This document shows positions 12,910 to 15,852 of a DNA stretch of 15,852 nucleotides, piece by piece. The stretch lies in the NCBI GenBank assembly GCA_016781885.1, contig JADDPM010000040.1, positions 1 to 15,852 of the forward strand. The letters are read 5' to 3'. The notes under the pieces were generated by a model. The model saw only the letters and a list, made by a program, of their open reading frames with translations. It ran no database searches and was not told the origin of the DNA. The translations under genes were made by a program, and so were the position numbers. This DNA is from Rubrobacter sp. GTDB taxonomy: Bacteria > Actinomycetota > Rubrobacteria > Rubrobacterales > Rubrobacteraceae. Each line of letters begins with the position of its first letter. Position 1 is the first letter of the stretch.

Positions 12910-14280
12910 TCAACCGTACCCGAACACCGGCGGAAAGACTATCACGACGATCGCTGCCCACACGGCGTAGACGGGCAGGTAATTCGTCTGCCACCGTTCG
13001 AGGCCAGTGAACGATCCACGCCCTCTCAGAAAGCGGGTGTAGAGCACGGCGGACCACGCCAGGTTGACCAGAAGAATCACGTTCTCACCCAGGGCGGCCA
13101 CGCGGTTCGGGGTAAAGCCGAACTCGGTGATGCGCGCGACGATGGCCCACAGCGCGACCGCGTCGGCCAATAGCGCGCTGACCACCAGCACGACCTGCAC
13201 CACATCGAAGGCGCCGGGGGGCGTCCGGGGGTCACGGGCGGATACGGAATAGAGCAGAAGGCCCAGGACCACCACCAAGAGCAGGTCGAATGCGATGAGC
13301 ACGTTCCGCCCGATGTCGACCCCGCGTCCGGTCCACAGCAGGGTCGCCAGAAACGCGACAATCACGGCGGCGAAAAGGGGCGTGAACAGGCGCGTCAACA
13401 CGGGCGCCATGTTCTCGATCACGCTCTGCTTGGCCTCCACCAGCCAGGAGGCGACCACGACGGCCCCGGCCGCTCCGCACGGCAGCAGCCACGACTCGAA
13501 GAAGGGCTCGACGTCGATCCCGATGGCCTGGAAGATCATGGCCATGAACGCCGTGAGCACGCCGCCGCCGAGGGCGATCAGCACGTAGTAGATGAACAGC
13601 TCGCCCGAGAACCGGATGAAGTCCATGCGGCTGCCCACCTGGCCCCACCGGCCGCCCGCGTACGCGATGCCCACTACCAGCCAGAGCGCGATCGGCAGGT
13701 GCAGCGCCGTAAGCGCCTCGGTGTAGCTGCCCGGGGCGAATGGATAGACGTTGGCGAATACACCCGCCGCGACGAACGCGACGGCCAGCCAGCGGAGAGT
13801 GCTGGTGTCGAGCCGCCGCTTCCAGACGAAATAGCCGGTCAGGAGGGGCAGCACGAAGAGACTCAGATTGCGGGCGTAGAAGCCGGCGTCCTGGTCCAAT
13901 TGGATCCCGAAGAGCGCCGGCACCTTGATGACCACGGCCGCCGCCACCGCAAGACAGAAGACGACGATGGCATCCGTTCGGGCCCGCGCTCGTGGCTCCC
14001 CGGAATCGGAGGGGACAACGACGAGCTGCTTCCAGAGGCGGTCCGAGTGCTCGCGCGCGAACTCCCGTGAGAGGGCGTCGAGGTTGCCCATGCGCTTCAC
14101 CGCCACCAGGAACGCTTCATCGGTGGCGAGCCCCGCGTCGACCAGGACCGCTACCTGCTCGCGCAGATGGTCTTCCAGCTCCGCTACATCGACGGAGTGG
14201 ATCGCCTGCCGGCGCCGGAGGTAGCTCCGCCACCGGTCGATCTGCTCCTCGAGCGATACCCCGTGACCCGGAGCCGGCAT
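12910..14280 (-). CDS. Permease-prefix domain integral membrane protein (456 aa)
   Basis: The first ~85 residues are a soluble permease-prefix-type domain: helical, with LEEQIDRWRSYLRRRQ, then VAELEDHLREQVAVLVDAGL and DEAFLVAVKRMGN. It is followed by about eleven hydrophobic helices from residue ~97 to the end. Prefix domains of this kind are common in membrane proteins paired with PadR regulators; the role of such proteins (transport or signalling) is not defined. The start is ATG 14280, 2 nt after the PadR stop; the open frame continues 261 nt further upstream but overlaps PadR and is not conserved. AGGGAG lies upstream of the ATG. Charged loops are short. No enzymatic motif is visible, so a function beyond membrane protein is not supported. 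Confidence 0.85.
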   Translation of the reverse strand: MPAPGHGVSLEEQIDRWRSYLRRRQAIHSVDVAELEDHLREQVAVLVDAGLATDEAFLVAVKRMGNLDALSREFAREHSDRLWKQLVVVPSDSGEPRARARTDAIVVFCLAVAAAVVIKVPALFGIQLDQDAGFYARNLSLFVLPLLTGYFVWKRRLDTSTLRWLAVAFVAAGVFANVYPFAPGSYTEALTALHLPIALWLVVGIAYAGGRWGQVGSRMDFIRFSGELFIYYVLIALGGGVLTAFMAMIFQAIGIDVEPFFESWLLPCGAAGAVVVASWLVEAKQSVIENMAPVLTRLFTPLFAAVIVAFLATLLWTGRGVDIGRNVLIAFDLLLVVVLGLLLYSVSARDPRTPPGAFDVVQVVLVVSALLADAVALWAIVARITEFGFTPNRVAALGENVILLVNLAWSAVLYTRFLRGRGSFTGLERWQTNYLPVYAVWAAIVVIVFPPVFGYG

Positions 14281-14282
14281 CG

Positions 14283-14681
14283 TCAGGCTCCCTGTGGCAG
14301 TGGCGCGGCTGACGCCGGGTGGCCGGCCGGAACGGAAAGGGAGAGCGCCCGCCAGATGCCCCGTAGCGTAGCGTCCACCGCTTGCCACTGCCTGCGTTCC
14401 TCCGCGAGCTGAGCCCGGCCCCGGGACGTGATCCGGTAGTACCTGCGACGACGCCCGCTCTCCGCAACTTCCCACCGCGCCTCGACGTGGCCGAGCCGCT
14501 CGAGCCGATGCAGAACGGGGTAGAGCATCCCATCCGTCCACTCCATGCGCCCTCCGGACAACTCCCGAACTCGCTGGAGGATCGCGTAGCCGTAGCTGTC
14601 CTCTTCGGCCAGGATCGCCAGTACCATCGGGGTCGAGGAAGCGGCTATCAGGTCCTTGTTGATCTCCATGATTTCACGCAT
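14283..14681 (-). CDS. PadR-family transcriptional regulator (132 aa)
   Basis: This is a winged-helix repressor of the PadR family. Residues 10-85 hold the domain: LIAASSTPMVLAILAEEDSY, then GYAILQRVREL, EWTDGMLYPVLHRLERLG, and the wing strand RRRRYYRITSRG. A short C-terminal region would give dimer contacts. ATG 14681 or ATG 14669 (MEINKDL) are possible starts; neither has a clear ribosome site. It is co-transcribed with the membrane protein 2 nt downstream. The promoter upstream carries a perfect 19-bp palindrome between -35 and -10, so autorepression is likely. PadR-like proteins often sense small aromatic or lipophilic compounds; the ligand here is unknown. Confidence 0.93.
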   Translation of the reverse strand: MREIMEINKDLIAASSTPMVLAILAEEDSYGYAILQRVRELSGGRMEWTDGMLYPVLHRLERLGHVEARWEVAESGRRRRYYRITSRGRAQLAEERRQWQAVDATLRGIWRALSLSVPAGHPASAAPLPQGA

Positions 14682-14723
14682 CGCGCGGCGCTAACGAACT
14701 CGAATCCGTGTGTACATAGCAGC

Positions 14724-14752
14724 ATTGTACATAACAGTGTTATGTATAGCAA
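14724..14752 (-). promoter_or_regulatory. PadR operon promoter with palindromic operator
   Basis: On the minus strand the -35 is TTGCTA (14752-14747) and the -10 is TACAAT (14729-14724), with a spacer of exactly 17 nt (14730-14746). A perfect 19-bp palindrome TACATAACAGTGTTATGTA (14728-14746) fills the spacer and enters the -10. Two further TATGTACA repeats follow downstream. PadR-type operators are known to contain ATGT/ACAT half sites, as here. A bound dimer would block polymerase. Confidence 0.72.
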
Positions 14753-14780
14753 GGGCCGCGGGTTCGAGGAGTATGGCCGC

Positions 14781-14827
14781 GGGACGATTCCCCCGCATTG
14801 AGGACGAACGCAGCGATAAATCGTCCC
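14781..14827. repeat. 9-bp perfect inverted repeat
   Basis: GGGACGATT at 14781-14789 is complemented by AATCGTCCC at 14819-14827, with a 29-nt loop. It lies between the PadR promoter and the recombinase-like remnant. It might be a recombinase-associated site or a leftover end; there is no T-tract, so it is not a plain terminator. Confidence 0.4.
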
Positions 14828-14929
14828 CCCAAGAGTAGTCGGCCTTGCTGACGGGGGCGGTGTAAGTGAGGGGATGCATCCGCGTCTGCACGTCCCTCGC
14901 CGCGAAAAGCACCGAGGCGTGGCTAATGA

Positions 14930-15150
14930 CGCTCAGGGTGCGGACTGATTGCTGAGCTGGATGAGGACACCGTAGAGGCGTTCGAGAAACGCCGCGACCT
15001 CACGAAGTTGTTGGTGGACGGGATAGACCTCGGGCGCGGCGAAGCAGGAAACGTACGGGCGCGGATAACCTACCGCTTCGGGCCGTCCGGCGAGAACCAA
15101 GTCCGCCGGGGCTCCCAGGACCTAAAGGATAGGTTTGTCGCTGATGAACC
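14930..15150 (+). pseudogene. Serine recombinase-like C-terminal remnant
   Basis: The + frame is open from 14930 and reads AELDEDTVEAFEKRRDLTKL, then LVDGIDLGRG and VRARITYRFGP. The string of charged helix, L-V-x-x-I-x-x-G-R and I-T-Y-R-F-G-P is what I associate with the C-terminal tail of large serine recombinases in actinobacteria; the catalytic domain is absent. A stop precedes it at 14927-14929, and there is no start or ribosome site. It stops being recognisable at about 15150, where the truncated DUF72 copy begins on the other strand. A recombination or integration event at the junction is a reasonable explanation. The family call is from pattern memory. Confidence 0.5.
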
Positions 15151-15153
15151 GAA

Positions 15154-15441
15154 CTCCTGGGGAAACTTGGCGGCGAAGAGGAACCCGTCGGGAGCGACCT
15201 TTCGCCACCGCTCGACGGTGGAGCCCCTGGGCGTGCCGTAGAAGGTCGAGTCTATCTACACGGTGGCGAAACATTTGACGTACTCGGCGAGCCTGCTGGC
15301 GGGTGGGGTTCCCGGCGGGTAAACCGTCCCCTCCCAGTACGCATAAGACCAGCCGGAGGTGCAGAGGTACAGACCCTCCTCCGGCGGGGATACCTCACCC
15401 GCGTCCTCCTCGAAGAGATGTATCTGTAGGGGATCGTCCAT
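15154..15441 (-). pseudogene. Second DUF72 copy: nonsense codon and truncation
   Basis: From ATG 15441 the frame begins MDDPLQIHLFEEDAGE and has YLCTSGWSYAYWEGTVYPP, closely paralleling DUF72 copy 1. A TAG at 15256-15258 stands where copy 1 has GAG in VEIDSTFYGTP, a single-base change. Beyond the stop the frame still reads IDSTFYGTPRG, ERWRKVAPDGFLFAAKFPQE, then loses similarity at about 15154 where unrelated DNA starts. Only about 96 of roughly 268 codons remain. The intact FAAKFPQE segment confirms the reconstruction of copy 1 across its MITE. Leader and -10 box are also conserved with copy 1. It lies next to the serine recombinase-like remnant. Confidence 0.85.
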
Positions 15442-15452
15442 ACTACGAAGCA

Positions 15453-15466
15453 CGGATGCTAGCACA
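15453..15466 (-). promoter_or_regulatory. Extended -10 element of DUF72 copy 2
   Basis: On the minus strand it reads TGTGCTAGCATCCG, identical to the box before copy 1 at 13 of 14 positions, with 14 nt to ATG 15441 instead of 13. It contains TG-n-TAGCAT. Retention of the promoter in a dead copy fits a recent duplication or transfer of gene plus promoter. Confidence 0.45.
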
Positions 15467-15560
15467 GAAGAAGCCAACAAAGTATGAGCGTCCGCCCAAC
15501 GGACGGAGCCCCAATGTACTAAATTGGCCGGATGCGACCCCGGCGTCGAGACGAGTAGCG

Positions 15561-15852
15561 GTGAAGGTCTTCTACTCCGACCAGTTCGTGCTTCCGCTAC
15601 CCGAGGGGCACCGCTTCCCGATGAAGAAGTACTCGATGCTGCGCGAGCGAGTAGCGCGAAACGGCATCTGCGGTCCCGGCGAGCTCCGCCTCCCCCACGC
15701 GGCAACGGACGAAGAGATACTGCGCGCCCACGATCCGGACTATCTCGAAAAGGTCGTCACCGGCACGCTCGACCCCAAAGAGATGCGCAGGATCGGCTTC
15801 CCCTGGTCCGAGAGGATGGTCGAACGCTCGCGCCGGGCCTCCGGCGGCACCC
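15561..15852 (+). CDS. Histone deacetylase family protein, N-terminal part (3' end outside window)
   Basis: This is an arginase-fold, zinc-dependent deacetylase of the HDAC/AcuC/acetylpolyamine amidohydrolase superfamily. The visible 97 residues start VKVFYSDQFVLPLPEGHRFP, then MKKYSMLRERV, AHDPDYLEKVVTGTL and RIGFPWSERMVERSRRASGG. This is the usual HDAC N-terminus: H-P-x-x-H/G-H-R-F-P-M-x-K-Y, A-H-x-x-x-Y, G-F-P-W and the S-x-G-G-T region. Active-site histidines would lie downstream, beyond the window. GTG 15561 is chosen because KVFY is the family's first strand; a short upstream ATG frame (15532) ends before it. No strong ribosome site is visible. Substrate could be an acetylated protein or polyamine. 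Confidence 0.93.
   Translation, partial: MKVFYSDQFVLPLPEGHRFPMKKYSMLRERVARNGICGPGELRLPHAATDEEILRAHDPDYLEKVVTGTLDPKEMRRIGFPWSERMVERSRRASGGT

Noticed and set aside
14281..14541. 87-residue N-terminal extension of the permease-prefix protein
   Set aside because: It lies entirely over the PadR gene in another frame; ATG 14280 just after the PadR stop fits the family start.
15442..15705. Extension of DUF72 copy 2 frame upstream to 15705
   Set aside because: It crosses the conserved -10 box and the divergent HDAC gene; homology with copy 1 starts at ATG 15441.
1..15852. CRISPR arrays, tRNA or rRNA genes, toxin-antitoxin or defence systems
   Set aside because: I looked for regularly spaced repeats, cloverleaf patterns and typical effector motifs and saw none.

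Overview
The window is 15.9 kb of high-GC bacterial DNA. Its gene families (FbpC-type iron(III) ABC transporter, M29 aminopeptidase, DUF5808-like small protein, DUF72/TIM-barrel pair, chaplin-like secreted protein, permease-prefix protein with a PadR regulator, class II histone deacetylase) and its GTG/TTG starts point to an actinobacterium, most like Rubrobacteria. That assignment is inferred from protein style. No rRNA or tRNA is present to confirm it.

Left part (1-5162): compact, ordinary chromosome. The end of an iron(III)-type ABC permease overlaps its ATPase by ATGA on the + strand. It converges on a minus-strand run: M29 aminopeptidase, a 77-aa acidic protein, a DUF5808-like protein, a HAD phosphatase and GTP cyclohydrolase I (folE). 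A NUDIX hydrolase diverges from the aminopeptidase.

Middle part (5163-11103): loosely packed and full of decay. It holds a degraded IS630-family transposase end abutting a broken SnoaL-like fragment, an intact NTF2/SnoaL-like gene, and a small membrane ORF broken at a G6 tract. A secreted two-cysteine chaplin-like protein follows, with a textbook terminator. Next is a TetR regulator divergent from a two-gene membrane cassette, with a recognisable promoter/operator region. Last is a three-gene unit: a frameshifted SnoaL-like gene, a 41-aa basic proline-rich ORF, and an uncharacterised Cys/His-rich protein coupled to it by a GTGA overlap.

Right part (11104-15852): a TIM-barrel epimerase-like gene lies 2 nt after a DUF72 gene. 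The DUF72 gene is split by a 110-bp MITE with 16-bp terminal inverted repeats and a perfect 5-bp target duplication. A PadR regulator and an 11-TM permease-prefix membrane protein follow. Their promoter carries a perfect 19-bp palindrome across the -35/-10 spacer. A second DUF72 copy is also broken: it has a nonsense codon and is cut off within about 20 bp of the site where the first was hit, beside a piece of a serine-recombinase-like C-terminus. The window ends inside a histone deacetylase family gene.

I do not see a clearly new defence or biosynthetic system. The strongest new items are the MITE, the two DUF72 copies broken at the same motif, the coupled 41-aa/Cys-rich pair, and the two readable repressor/promoter architectures.
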